Source of the DNA: a virus
Length of the DNA stretch: 21,080 nt
IMG/VR virus record: IMGVR_UViG_3300024520_000570
Coordinates: 1-21,080 of that record
Strand: one strand, 5' to 3'
The translations under genes were made by a program, and so were the position numbers. Below the pieces are notes generated by a model that was given only the letters and a program-made list of their open reading frames with translations, was not told the origin of the DNA and did no database searches. This document shows positions 9,001 through 18,400 of the stretch, piece by piece. Numbering within the stretch: position 1 is the stretch's first letter; each line of letters starts with the position of its first letter.

Positions 9001-9857
9001 TTACTCGGGATTAAATCAAAATTTAAATTTGGAATCTGCTTTAGGGTCCTAAAATCTTGTATTTTAGAATTTCGAACTTGTATTCTGTCTAAATCCATCG
9101 GCGGCTGAGTTGGACGGAGGACCGGGTTGTTGCCGGGGGCTATGCGAGCGGCACTCCACTTGCCAGCCTTACCTTGCAAAACGGGTCCGGTCCAGTAGGT
9201 GCCAGATAAGTTTTCGGGAAATGGAGATGTTATAAAGAATACATAAGAAGTTATATTAACTTTTCCTACAGATATTACATTTTCCCCCGAAATTGGGCCG
9301 ATGGCTGGGCCAAGGTTTGGGATATCTTCTATGCCAAGAGATTCAACCAAGCTCTTCAGATCCAGATAGCAAAAGGCATAGTAAGAGAGATGCGGGAGCG
9401 CGCTGGAGGGCGGGGGGAGTTTGTCATTTTTTTGAAAAGATACATTAAAAATCCTTTTTCCACTAGATGTCTCAAAGGCGGCCTCTGGTGATGAACCAAT
9501 TATATTTATATCGATGCCCCCCAATAGGTTTTCCAAGGACCCTTCATAAATTTTATGAGTCTCTCTTGGTATCTCTCCGGTTAGTTCGATGAATTTCGAA
9601 GTTTTGGCATCCGTGCATCTCACAACGCAGACACTTACATTCTCTAAAATGTCATTATCCGAGGATGCAACTGGTATTTCTATGTGCATCTTTAGATTCA
9701 CGATCAAACTTGAAGTCTGCCCTTGCCCCATAAAATTTGGATTTGAAACTCCCTCATCCAGAGTTATCATATCAAACAAGATTGTCGGGATTTGAGAATC
9801 CTTATTATCAGAAGATAAGAGGACGCCCGTAGTAGATGGAGAGGTATCTAGAGCCAT
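6084..9857 (-). CDS. Very large phage structural protein (1257 aa) with charge-split helix and octapeptide repeat
   Basis: No family is recognised with confidence. Residues 1-330 look beta-rich (TILFDMITLDEGVS; NLKMHIEIP; VSVCVVRCTD). Residues 330-600 hold several helices with many Arg/Lys, including ERLKRLRTLRTYLKEY at 486-501. Residues 828-903 form a predicted charged helix: acidic first (VEDEDALDDVIDQDELE), then Ala-rich, then strongly basic (880-903, including RADKKRAARKKRKREKKKKR). Three near-identical octapeptides RQPQGVSS/L occupy 1097-1120, before a C-terminal domain starting about residue 1130 (YGMMAKIKIFMGYE). The start is supported by AAGGAAG six bases upstream. The ORF is intact, so the low-complexity parts have not broken it. 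It lies between probable tail or appendage genes, which suggests a virion role. The basic segment could contact DNA or an acidic partner; that is speculation. Confidence 0.8.
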   Translation of the reverse strand: MALDTSPSTTGVLLSSDNKDSQIPTILFDMITLDEGVSNPNFMGQGQTSSLIVNLKMHIEIPVASSDNDILENVSVCVVRCTDAKTSKFIELTGEIPRETHKIYEGSLENLLGGIDINIIGSSPEAAFETSSGKRIFNVSFQKNDKLPPPSSALPHLSYYAFCYLDLKSLVESLGIEDIPNLGPAIGPISGENVISVGKVNITSYVFFITSPFPENLSGTYWTGPVLQGKAGKWSAARIAPGNNPVLRPTQPPMDLDRIQVRNSKIQDFRTLKQIPNLNFDLIPSNFSPITIKGKDTFNNSIQNPDAYISNAFLTRDLHNNCRFIFEFDYHRALVKESKFGKILTNPFVPKETKKKIYNYSLITNLKIVRRRVEAVRGYNRLSSPYLGISNSEIEQEELVIVETASDPERNNTLKRMVLVAPGTGRRNRHSAAVASIMELLSLKNSPKHTRTISVTDSSISQIQNGTYQYGVKIEMEDGSVRFLNERLKRLRTLRTYLKEYCDLKQIPKKSYQTISNIRDYYDIIFSTEVALQTSETESRADFNRASLADKIEINNLRTELGFLIGKLDPRETLYPWVIVPEYLVDTIESISDFSYVTKSKNIQNTQTIQTPSAIFDDNGGSIPSTSTDMAPGSKYAAKQTEDDKFSDTFGRPDQSPSIDLEKKVNEHSTSTEFIDLFDEDAARFSLRSLLDPRTATSESILQVIGILDMLTQKIRIMMGSSAQIEEVSVSTRRRGVAQNSKVSVLNLNDYFIELFDASLSYLPAVDYMGFKRSAGRVDTANTGGGYSTTFAADSNIDGLDVNNITGEFGGDAGPLVMTVASLGTVVEDEDALDDVIDQDELERLQAEAEAAQTRADDASTDDAGEKEDRRQAAAAAKERADKKRAARKKRKREKKKKRRPGRDNQQGYDDELIITPTVFDDRQGQIIEVTTSNQDFLAPEQYVVMQNTATATNASEVPMSTSTNQDRINNMMSTLNVEILTSATPMVVQESLTTGGQYRDGQTVSVGDILGRDDLQTPGTPDAQNNTCVPGTDGGDGSADLAIWENEDNAQRATQTLMNLLAENKAFSSAFDRANGNPTMLKDVFKKTGGKDEEERQPQGVSLRQPQGVSSRQPQGVSSIYDSPRENLIYGMMAKIKIFMGYEKDSQGGIMIKRPCFKSPTSWQEVMERLIRTGDPDDVLLCKLEPSDPDGPQFVETNIYFLVTKDKNTLAAQVSGHVQSTAGTPRRDRLESIIRERNLPPKALKSVYITKKGGKE
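6501..6572 (-). repeat. Three 24-base in-frame tandem repeats (RQPQGVSS units)
   Basis: Three consecutive 24-base units read agacacaccttgcggctgcc plus four variable bases on the plus strand. The first 22 bases are nearly identical in all copies, with changes only near the unit end (ttga, ttaa, tctc). They encode RQPQGVSL, RQPQGVSS and RQPQGVSS at residues 1097-1120 of the 1257-residue protein. Such complete codon identity points to recent duplication by slippage or recombination. The reading frame is preserved at any copy number. Confidence 0.9.
7149..7220 (-). other. Lys/Arg-rich basic segment within the 1257-aa protein
   Basis: Residues 880-903 are almost wholly Lys, Arg and Ala, directly after an Ala-rich stretch and about 25-50 residues after a strongly acidic one. 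On the plus strand this appears as a long pyrimidine-rich tract (runs of ctttt and ctcttt). The segment is probably a solvent-exposed helix. It could bind nucleic acid or an acidic partner, but nothing in the sequence decides this. Confidence 0.7.
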
Positions 9858-9875
9858 TGAACGCTTCCTTTTGTA

Positions 9876-9884
9876 ATAAATAGT
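9876..9884 (-). promoter_or_regulatory. Candidate phage promoter element ACTATTTAT (second copy)
   Basis: The minus-strand motif ACTATTTAT ends 18 bases before the ATG of the 1257-residue protein, within the 56-base gap that is the longest in the window. It matches the copy at 3596-3604 in sequence and in distance to the start codon. The Shine-Dalgarno AAGGAAG (9864-9870) lies between motif and ATG. The evidence is limited to these two copies. Confidence 0.25.
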
Positions 9885-9913
9885 TTGCTACCGAAAAGAG
9901 TCTTCATTAACAT

Positions 9914-10903
9914 TTATTCGTCCTCGCAGGGGGGCCCAGTGGCGCCTTCGGCATATGGACTGATGGTGAGCGGAGAAGTGATTACATCTTCACATTCGAG
10001 AGGAGTATCGACATAAATTCCTTTGGATTTTACTTTGCCAATTCCTTGGCACAGATCTGACTTATTTATTTTTGAATCGGTGTATAAATCGAAGAAAAAT
10101 TCTGCAAAAGTATCATCTATTTCTTGGTCGTCGAGTGGATCATCATTGAGAACCAAAAGGCCATTAACAATATTTGATTTTTCTTCCATAAAAGAAAGCG
10201 GAGTATAAGATCCATCTGACGGCTCTACATAAAAGATTTCTACTTCAAAATTTTCCTTGGCGAAAGTAACCCCCCCTTCCTCGACCATCAGCAACAAGTT
10301 TTTATTATCGTTTTTATAAGATATGTTTATTGAAGAACCGTCCCTAAATACTGCTTCTTCACCCACCAGACCCAAAAGGATATTGTTTTCTGTTTCTGCC
10401 TCGTCCCAGACCTTCGTAACATAAGTGACATCTAGATTTACTTGCGGGATTTGTAATTCTTGATATGTCCCCGTTAGCAGATAGGAGGCGCTTAATATTT
10501 CCCCCTCAAGAACGGTCAATCTCCAATTCGGGGCGTCAGTGGATTGAAGATCTGAATTTCCCAATGAATTAACTAGAGAGAATTCCTTTTCTGTCGTTGG
10601 TTGTACCCTTATTCTTTCGGTTTCCGGAATTGTTAAATCATCGCGTGGATCAATGTATGCCGAAAAATTACTTTCTATGCCAGAGAAAACATGCTGTGTT
10701 CTATTTTGTATTGTATTTTCTTGGATTCTTGGCTCGATATCATTTTGGACCTCGGTGATGCCGGCATATTCCCCATCATAAAGGATATTGTCATCGAAAA
10801 ATTCATAATATATTGGCTTTAGGCGCCCAGTTGATAAAAGCTGCTTACCAAATTGCGTTAATTTGATATCCAAAACTTCTTCTTTTTTATTGAAAAATGT
10901 CAT
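9914..10903 (-). CDS. Acidic probable phage structural protein (329 aa) with LTxxG/DD-type N-terminal module
   Basis: The N-terminus MTFFNKKEEVLDIKLTQFGK, continuing to FFDDNILYDGEYAG at 35-48, matches in pattern the first 50 residues of the 325-residue protein encoded at 3575-2598. From memory this opening is common in unnamed marine phage virion proteins. The rest is strikingly rich in Asp and Glu, for example around residues 254-270 (NDDPLDDQEIDDTFAEFF), and ends GPPCEDE. No enzyme motif, signal peptide or membrane segment is visible. Its ATG overlaps the TGA of the preceding 1519-residue gene (ATGA), so it is probably made by coupled translation, in fixed ratio to that protein. It may be a partner or an assembly/attachment subunit; this is inferred from the overlap only. 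Confidence 0.8.
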   Translation of the reverse strand: MTFFNKKEEVLDIKLTQFGKQLLSTGRLKPIYYEFFDDNILYDGEYAGITEVQNDIEPRIQENTIQNRTQHVFSGIESNFSAYIDPRDDLTIPETERIRVQPTTEKEFSLVNSLGNSDLQSTDAPNWRLTVLEGEILSASYLLTGTYQELQIPQVNLDVTYVTKVWDEAETENNILLGLVGEEAVFRDGSSINISYKNDNKNLLLMVEEGGVTFAKENFEVEIFYVEPSDGSYTPLSFMEEKSNIVNGLLVLNDDPLDDQEIDDTFAEFFFDLYTDSKINKSDLCQGIGKVKSKGIYVDTPLECEDVITSPLTISPYAEGATGPPCEDE

Positions 10904-13900
10904 TTATTTCTTTTCCTGGATTTTCCTGTGTTTTCATCTTTTTTCGCAACCTTCTGTGGATTTTGAGTTGCCTCAAAAACGCGCTGATCTACGCTGCCAT
11001 CTTGTAACCCTTTTCCAAATCCAATTTTGGCATCCATGTTGACAAATTCAACCAAAGAGAAAAAATCATATGGCCAATTATAACTATATTTGAATTGTTC
11101 TGTTTTTGTTCCGGACTCTTTGGAAACTTTACTAAAGTAATTATTGTTTGCTCTTTGTTTTACCTTAAAAATCATCCATTGTAAACCATCTTTGATGGGG
11201 TCGTTATCGCCGTTTCCGAAAGACCCCATAAGTTCATTTGCATAAAGTTTATGAGAAATTTGCGCCTCTTTCTGGTAAAATTTCTCCGCTCTCTCCGGGG
11301 GTGCTACATTTTGCCATATATAGGCTAGGTCTGTTTGTGTAAATTGATACTCAAATTCGAATATATACATAGAGAAGGGAGTAACTTTTCCAAGATTATT
11401 GACAAAATCCATATTTGGAGGAAATACAAACTTCTTCATCTTGTTCACCATGTCTTTTATTGTTTCGGAAACGGTATTTGCATCATCCTCGTCTCTTTCT
11501 ATTTGGTTTGCGGCTGCGGTTGCGGCTGCTGCTGCGGCTGCTTCGCGGCGGGCTATTTTTCTATCTTCCTCATTGTCTAATAATTCGTTAAGGGTGCTAT
11601 CTAGAGCGGCCGATGAGGCTCGGACAGCCAAACTTCCCTGGGAAACTGATTTGTCGGACGCTAGAGAGTTTAGTTGACCGAGGGATTTTCGGATAATGTC
11701 CTCTGGAATTTCGAAGAATCTCTTTTCCCCGTCTTCTATAATAAATGGAACCGCCACAATTGCCTCGGAAACTGTCAGCGCTTTGGCTGTGTTGCCCAGC
11801 TTTTTACTTTTCTCGAAACCAACAATCTTACTAAGATCTTCAAAATTATCATTTTGATAAACAGATAAATCTATCCCAGAAAGTTCCTCTGTCTGGTATA
11901 CAAAGGGTATAGCAAACTCCGACGTTACTCTGTCGGGTTCTGCATATCCTCTAGTCGTTCGCCAATTTTCAGGGATAGCTCCAGCTTCAATATATATCCC
12001 CTTATCAATTTCCATTGTCCCAAACTGATGCCACATTCCTCTTGGGAGGGATTCCGAACCGTTGGTTGGAACCGTGAGGGTGTCGCTGGCACTCAAAATT
12101 GGGCGGATTGATGTCTCTGAATTAAAGTTATAATGCGGCGTTTCAAACTTAGGCTCAATTACCCACTGGTCGCCGTCTTTTCCAAGTAGATTGAAGGAGG
12201 AATCAATTTGCATAGCATATGCGTTGGCATATGAAGTCCTCATGGGGGTGCTATAATCTTGCCAAGCGGGCACCTCCAAAGGTGACCAGATTGCTTGCAT
12301 TCTGGGCGTTCCAAAAAGAACATTTCCCGGGCCGAGGCCGGATTTCAAGACAGGATTGGTATCTATGCGCCATAGATTTATTGTTGCTTCAGAGAAAATT
12401 TGTTCTAAAGTGACCTCACCACTGGAATCAGCTTTCCACACTATGTCTGCCCAAGACTCACCCCCAAAATAGGGAGGAGTAAAGGACGGGTTTGTTCCCA
12501 TCAGGCATGGTGGATACAACAAAATATTGTAATCAATATTCGCCATATTATTTGGCTGTATTGTGCTATTAAATCCGAGATAGGTGGTGGAAGCAACGGG
12601 GGGACCAAAAGCAGACGGACGACTATACATAGTAAAAGTTTCTCTTAGGTCGCTCGTCTCGCCAGCTAAAATTCGAGGGTGCTGTGGGATTTCATAATCT
12701 ATTATCGAACCAGTTTCTACATAACTTCGCCATATCCGCTCCTTATTCATGGTAGTTTTTACTTTCACCCTCATTCCGTATGAAGTACCAGACTCCACAG
12801 TTAGAAAATCTGCTTGGGAGAGGCTCTTCAGAGATGTAAACTCTCCCTCTGGCAGGAAAAATTCCGGGATAGCTGCCAAATAGTTGTGCATCTGAAGTTT
12901 ATATAAATCGTCGCCGCGACCGTTCCAGACCGCCTGAATGTCTATCGAGGAGCTTGGGTGTGGCTCTAAATCATATATTTTGACACCCGAGAGATATTTC
13001 TCTGGCTCGACAACTGCCTCAAATGGTATGCGATAATCCCAACTGGCCGTATGCTTTGTGGCGGGATCACTATAAGCATTCTGTGTGCCAAGTGCATAAT
13101 AGTTTGAATAGCCCGTCACGAAGCCGACGTCTAAGTTAGATTGATAAGTTTTATAATTAATTACTTGATAGGAACTAGTATAAATTGGAAAGTCGACCGC
13201 AAGACCAGATTTGATTGTATTATAAACAATTCCCGGCCTAAAAAACGGTGTCAAAAATGGGCGAAATTTCGCGCTTGTGAGGCCTGTCTCAAGACCACTA
13301 TACTGAATATATTTTCCATATGATTTCGAAAATTGATTTGCGATTTGTAGACTGCGCTCTGATGGGTAGAATCCGTCATAGGGAAGAAACTTCATCAAAG
13401 CTTTACACTTTAGGGTGATCGTGGCGGGATCTGCGAAGCCTTTGTGATCCTGCTTGATGACCGAAAAGTGTCTCAAGAAATCTGAATTTGAAAATGTCTC
13501 ATAGAAAGCTTCCTCGGAGCTGTTGCTCGGAATATCAGAAGTTGAGCTTGTTGAGGATCCCCTTATGGCAAACTGGGAGGGATTTGCAGACAGGAAGTCG
13601 CCCTTTTGTTTGAAATAAAATTCGATCTGATCACTTATTAAAAATTCTGGAATTATCGAATAGTCTTTATTTACTAATCTCGTATATTGATTATAGTCAT
13701 TGTAGCTATCGTAAGAGGGGACCTGCGAGGAACTTACCCATGCGTCATTGTCAATATATCCCGCTAGCCGTCCAGACTCCCATTCGGCAGAGCCTCCACA
13801 GGTCTGTATTTTTCCTAACGGGTACCTTAAGGCAAAGTAGGAGGACGGAGAAATTATACTCGTAAGTGGGTATTGATCCCTCCAAGAGGAAATTGACGCT

Positions 13901-15459
13901 GACGTTTCTGGTATTGGCATCGTTAGAGTTCTATCTTCATAATCATCTGTTGCTGGAAATGTTGATTTGGGGAAAGACCAGCCGAAATGAGCTGTTGAAA
14001 ATACGGCCGGGAGGCTGTGTTTCCTGTTATAAATTGGGGCGGCGATTAGAGTCGACTTATCTGCAACGCTGACGCCGGTATCGCATGGGGCGGACTGGGT
14101 AAATTCCATATATACATTTATAGGTGCGGAAATGGAGAGGTCAGCTACTGGATAACCGTCACCGTAAGCATAGAGACTTGTGGGCATGCGCCACCCCTCG
14201 GGTTCGGGCTGTGGGCCGCCTGGATAATAAGAGTTCATTGCGTTGTTTAGGCGCCCGGGCGATGAGGCAGCGACGTCGGGATCCCAAGAGGCACTTCCTG
14301 CTGTATCGCCTGGGCCGTTATGGCGGTTGTGGCCGGCGGCGACTGGGCCAAGGGGATCGGGTGGTGTTTCTCCCATCCTATACCAGCCGATGGGCCAAAG
14401 GTTGGGAACCAAATAGGTCGTTGCGGCATACATGTCCGGGGGGCAGCCGCCGTTGTACATCAAGGGTACCAAGATCGGTATTTGAGTATGCATCGAATAG
14501 GGGAAAAAAGTTACCTCTGAAATCTCACCATGAAAGACGTTATTGACGAAAAATTCATCTTTGGCTGGGCCAGGGGGTAATGGAGTCTCTATCGAGCCAG
14601 TTAGCGTACTTATGTCCGTGTTGTATGAAACATCGTTTCCGATTGCGCCCGTCGATGCATGGATTTCCCCATAAAATGGAGATTCAGAGCCAGTATAATT
14701 AATTGTGCCAGTTCCAAGAACAACCAGACTTCCATCAATATAAATCTTATACCGATCTGTCATCTCAGATGTATCGCCCAGGGTGAAAGCATCATAACAA
14801 CACACGATGTGAGACCATGTATCGGCGGAGCAAGTTATACTAGAAGTTACCGAATCTACAACATATCCATAAGAAGTTGAAATTACCGTTTCTGCGCCGA
14901 CATACCAGCCAGTGGATTGAGGCGTGTTCCCAGTTAAAAATAATTTTACAGAACAAGTACCGGGAGTGGGGGTTGCTGGGCGAGCGTGGTCGGCAGATGA
15001 AAAAGAAATTATATGATATTTTTTGCCATCTTGCAGTGCAGTATTTCCGAAAGCCGTATATGTTTTTGGATTGATCCATGCAGATAAGGTATAGGAATTT
15101 GGAACACTAAGAGATGCGTTGCCAACTGCCCATTCGCCAAATGTTTGTGCATAATAATCTTTATTTATCGTAGGCTCAATATAGTCGAGAAGCTCATTAT
15201 AAAGGCGGCATCCGAAAAGGAGTGGGGTTCCGGCTCCGGGGGCGCCGTTATATGTTTCTATGCCGTCCATGCTGCAACTTAATGAATAACTAGCCGAATA
15301 TAAACTCGACCCAAAACATTGAGAATAGTCATTTTGCAACTCGCCAGGGGCGCCCGAACCTGTGTTCTCGGAAGTATAGATTTCCGATGTTGTAAAGTTT
15401 TCAACCGCGTCTAGGGCCCATATACTCTGCGAAATTGCATATCCCTGTGAATTAGCCAT
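10900..15459 (-). CDS. Giant LamG-domain phage structural protein (1519 aa)
   Basis: A LamG/concanavalin-A-like domain spans about residues 110-325. Its typical strands are visible: YTLSAWIN (123-130), WSHIVCCYD (215-223), YKIYIDGSLVVLG (237-249) and FHGEISEVTFFPYSM (309-323). The middle thousand residues are Ser/Tyr/Pro-rich, unassigned and without obvious repeats. Near the end an Asp/Glu-rich piece leads to REAAAAAAATAAANQIERD (about 1305-1323), then a compact C-terminal domain at about 1343-1485 (FVFPPNMDFV; WMIFKVKQRANNNYF). A Lys/Arg tail ends KSRKRNK. LamG folds on phage virions usually bind glycans or serve as structural jelly-rolls. The ATG is preceded by GGAG with seven bases of spacing, 15 bases after the upstream stop. 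The C-terminal domain may anchor the protein in the particle, but that is a guess. Confidence 0.85.
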   Translation of the reverse strand: MANSQGYAISQSIWALDAVENFTTSEIYTSENTGSGAPGELQNDYSQCFGSSLYSASYSLSCSMDGIETYNGAPGAGTPLLFGCRLYNELLDYIEPTINKDYYAQTFGEWAVGNASLSVPNSYTLSAWINPKTYTAFGNTALQDGKKYHIISFSSADHARPATPTPGTCSVKLFLTGNTPQSTGWYVGAETVISTSYGYVVDSVTSSITCSADTWSHIVCCYDAFTLGDTSEMTDRYKIYIDGSLVVLGTGTINYTGSESPFYGEIHASTGAIGNDVSYNTDISTLTGSIETPLPPGPAKDEFFVNNVFHGEISEVTFFPYSMHTQIPILVPLMYNGGCPPDMYAATTYLVPNLWPIGWYRMGETPPDPLGPVAAGHNRHNGPGDTAGSASWDPDVAASSPGRLNNAMNSYYPGGPQPEPEGWRMPTSLYAYGDGYPVADLSISAPINVYMEFTQSAPCDTGVSVADKSTLIAAPIYNRKHSLPAVFSTAHFGWSFPKSTFPATDDYEDRTLTMPIPETSASISSWRDQYPLTSIISPSSYFALRYPLGKIQTCGGSAEWESGRLAGYIDNDAWVSSSQVPSYDSYNDYNQYTRLVNKDYSIIPEFLISDQIEFYFKQKGDFLSANPSQFAIRGSSTSSTSDIPSNSSEEAFYETFSNSDFLRHFSVIKQDHKGFADPATITLKCKALMKFLPYDGFYPSERSLQIANQFSKSYGKYIQYSGLETGLTSAKFRPFLTPFFRPGIVYNTIKSGLAVDFPIYTSSYQVINYKTYQSNLDVGFVTGYSNYYALGTQNAYSDPATKHTASWDYRIPFEAVVEPEKYLSGVKIYDLEPHPSSSIDIQAVWNGRGDDLYKLQMHNYLAAIPEFFLPEGEFTSLKSLSQADFLTVESGTSYGMRVKVKTTMNKERIWRSYVETGSIIDYEIPQHPRILAGETSDLRETFTMYSRPSAFGPPVASTTYLGFNSTIQPNNMANIDYNILLYPPCLMGTNPSFTPPYFGGESWADIVWKADSSGEVTLEQIFSEATINLWRIDTNPVLKSGLGPGNVLFGTPRMQAIWSPLEVPAWQDYSTPMRTSYANAYAMQIDSSFNLLGKDGDQWVIEPKFETPHYNFNSETSIRPILSASDTLTVPTNGSESLPRGMWHQFGTMEIDKGIYIEAGAIPENWRTTRGYAEPDRVTSEFAIPFVYQTEELSGIDLSVYQNDNFEDLSKIVGFEKSKKLGNTAKALTVSEAIVAVPFIIEDGEKRFFEIPEDIIRKSLGQLNSLASDKSVSQGSLAVRASSAALDSTLNELLDNEEDRKIARREAAAAAAATAAANQIERDEDDANTVSETIKDMVNKMKKFVFPPNMDFVNNLGKVTPFSMYIFEFEYQFTQTDLAYIWQNVAPPERAEKFYQKEAQISHKLYANELMGSFGNGDNDPIKDGLQWMIFKVKQRANNNYFSKVSKESGTKTEQFKYSYNWPYDFFSLVEFVNMDAKIGFGKGLQDGSVDQRVFEATQNPQKVAKKDENTGKSRKRNK
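11509..11541 (-). repeat. Ala-codon (GCN) low-complexity tract in the 1519-aa protein
   Basis: Eleven consecutive codons encode AAAAAAATAAA (residues 1307-1317), seen on the plus strand as a run of gcggctgct-type triplets. It forms an Ala-rich helical linker flanked by charged residues, just before the C-terminal domain. The codons are mixed GCA/GCC/GCG, so it is a degenerate tract and not a pure microsatellite. Confidence 0.8.
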
Positions 15460-15474
15460 TAATTATCTCCATTT

Positions 15475-18400
15475 CTAAAATTTGTCTGTGCCATTTTGAG
15501 TCCTCAATTCGCGACTCGAAAAATAGATCCCATTTCTAAAGTTTGTTCGCCCTCTTACGGCGGACCTAAACTTATTTAGGGCTGCGGGATAAAGGGGGCT
15601 ATTATAAATAGCTTCTACGAAAGATTTAATAGGCGAAGTTGGGTCAAAATCGGCGTTATTGTCCTTATACCATGACGATATGGTTCCATAGGGGGTATCC
15701 TCTTTCAGGCAGCCATTTGATGAGCCACGATCGTCTTGGCCGCCGTTTCGGCGTGAGCCCTTGAAGGCGCCACCGGGGGGTTCAAGTCTCACGATTGTTC
15801 TCAGTCCTGCGGCGCAGTTTGCCAACTCGGGGTTTAGAAATCCATAAGAATTTATCAAAGAGGCGCCCAAGAATATTGTCTTCCGGGCCGTCAGGCCAGA
15901 ATCGATGGATCCGCCGCTTCGGCCTGGGTTCCGTTGTAGCTTTGTGTTTGTCGGTGGCGTCTCGATTCCGAAAGCCCATGTAAAGGGTGTCGAAACCTTT
16001 TGGACAGCCGGCTCATAATAAAAAGTTGATTCAACATTCTCAACCCTGCGAGGGATCTCTTGGTAGGGTCTTGAAATGTACCTATCCTGTGTGCAGCCAA
16101 TAAAATTATTTCTTCTCAAATATCTCGCGATGGGATGGCACGCTGTTCTTAGCTGTCGAAAAGAGGAATTTCCGTAGGGGCCATATCTATGTAGATTTAA
16201 GCCATTCAGTAATTTATAAGTCGACATGCCACCAATCGCATTGTTTCTATAGGCAGGTAGCGAATCATAGTCAAAGGCAAATGCTTCGATCGCAGCTGCC
16301 AAATTAATACGAGTATATTCTATCCCCGATGGGAATTTATATTTAGCAGAAGTATATTGTAGGGGTATTGGTTCATAAATGTAGTTATTCATTCCAACAA
16401 AGTCGACCTCCTTGGCAGTGTCACTTATGAGCGGCCAAGACACTGGCGCCAAGAAGGCGTCTGTCAAAGAGGGGGCATAATAATTTTTTGGCCAATATCC
16501 AAAAGCTGCTGGAGTTATGGCTTCAACCGAAGAAGTTATCCAAGAATATGCCAGATCCGTTGCTGGAATGGGGTATTGAACATAGAAATTGTTGTAAAAA
16601 GATGATGTGATTACTGTTCCACCACTCTCAACCAGCCTCAATCTTGTATTCCTGTTTATTTGATAAGTCGATCCTGTGCCCAAGTAATTTGTCGCATTCG
16701 CTGTTGATCCCGGTATATTCTGCGATGCAACACCGCTATAATATCCAAATTGATTGACATGCGGTGTCAACATATAATTTTTCAATGGGCCTCGGACAGC
16801 ATTATTTCTCCAGTTTAGATCGTTATTTGGGGAAAACTCGGCAGCATACCTGTCCAATCCGGGGCCTCCGTTACTATCTCCCATCGTGTCCGGTCCACCA
16901 GGGGCCGAGAATCGACAAACAAAAACATGCGCTGTTCTACCCCTTTGTGGCTCTGCTGCATCAAACATGCCTCCGACAAAGGTAGAAGCTGTCAAGTTTG
17001 TATCTGAAGGATCGTCCAATAAAGACCAGGGGCCATTTCTCACCCAAGCTCGGTTATTGGCCGTTCTGCCACCTGCGGCCTGGACGACTTCGTAAATCTT
17101 TCTGAAATTTCCAAGGTTGGAGTTCAGAGTTCCAGAAACAAATCCCGTCTTAGCGTTATTAACCTGCTTAATATTCCTTATATTTACAGGACTTTTTGAA
17201 ATATTGTCTCGAAAGAGCATAGCTCTGGGGCGGCTAATAGGTTGCCTCGCTATTTTGACAACGCCGGTGGATGTTTTTATTTGCCATTGTTCTGCCCTGT
17301 TTGTTTGGTTGTCGGTACCGTCATTCAAATCAATGTGGCGAGACTGCAATCCTCCGACGAATTTCTCCGTAAATGGTCCCTGCATCGGGGTACCTATTGT
17401 CGCGCCATATGTATCTGTGTGATTATTAGTTATTTCTAGATTATGGCCGAGGGCAGTTATTAGTGGCTCTGAATATGTATTTGTGTAAGATGAGCTGTAG
17501 ATACTGAATGGGACGAATCTGTCACCCTTACCTGATCTGTAATCATATGGGTTAACCGAATTGTTCATGCCGGCTTCTGTTGTGTATGCTCCAAATTTTA
17601 ATTTTCTTTTTTGGAGAGGATTATCCAAATCGTCGCAAGCATATGGTTCTACATTTCCAGAAGTTATGTAGATGCCGGTAGTTCCACCATCAGAATCCAC
17701 CCAGGGTATAATATTTTTGGCATAACTTACAATCTTGCTCTCGTAGAAGCCGGAGCCACCAACATTTATTTTTTGTTGTTGCACGCTAAATTTATATGGC
17801 GCGCTAAAGCTCCTATTTAATACTTGCAAGCTGGCACTTAAGTAAGCGTTTCTGTTGGAATCTACTGACGCGTCTCCGGAGGATATATCTGGAGAGTATG
17901 GGCCCCCTTGTCTTTCTGCGCGCGCGCTCCACCAGAGGCAACTTTCGGATTGATTCTCACTCCCTACCGGCTTGTGTCCTCTGCGCCAGTCATAAAGAAG
18001 TTCGTTAATAGCGGCGGCGCCTGCTTCTAGATCTGGGGTTTCAAGATCCAGAGTTGGGAATTTGGTCCAGTATTTATTTCTCTCAAGAACATGACTTTCA
18101 ACCATGGTTCTCATGTTATCTGAAAATTGGGCAGATGCAGGAATTAACTGATTTAGAAAATTTGACAAAGAATTGTCAATCCACTTGTAAAAGTCTACAT
18201 ATTTGTCTAGATCTGGCTCATTTTGGACCCTCTCAAAGAAAAGTTCTCTTAATTTTGACAATTGTTTGTATTCTTGCCTATATCTATTGACGGGGTCACC
18301 AATCAGGGTGTTGAAATCTACAATTGTTGCGAAAACATTCAATATCTCTTCAGAAATATTTTGATACATACTCTTCTCAATCGCGAAAAAGTAATCTATT

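Noticed and set aside
9848-9913. A 21-codon ORF beginning ATGTTAATGAAG between the 329- and 1257-residue genes
   Set aside because: It has no Shine-Dalgarno of its own, and it overlaps the ribosome-binding site and start of the next gene. Its peptide (MLMKTLFGSKLF and on) gives no support for being real.
9858-9913. A possible transcription terminator in the longest gap
   Set aside because: No stable GC-rich hairpin followed by a T-run is present on the coding strand, and the gap is largely AT-rich leader.
14124-14546. A 140-codon plus-strand ORF opposite the 1519-residue gene
   Set aside because: It lies wholly antisense inside a long ORF with LamG landmarks, is overly Arg-rich, and arises from a GC-rich stretch of the true gene. 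The other plus-strand ORFs are shadows of the same kind.
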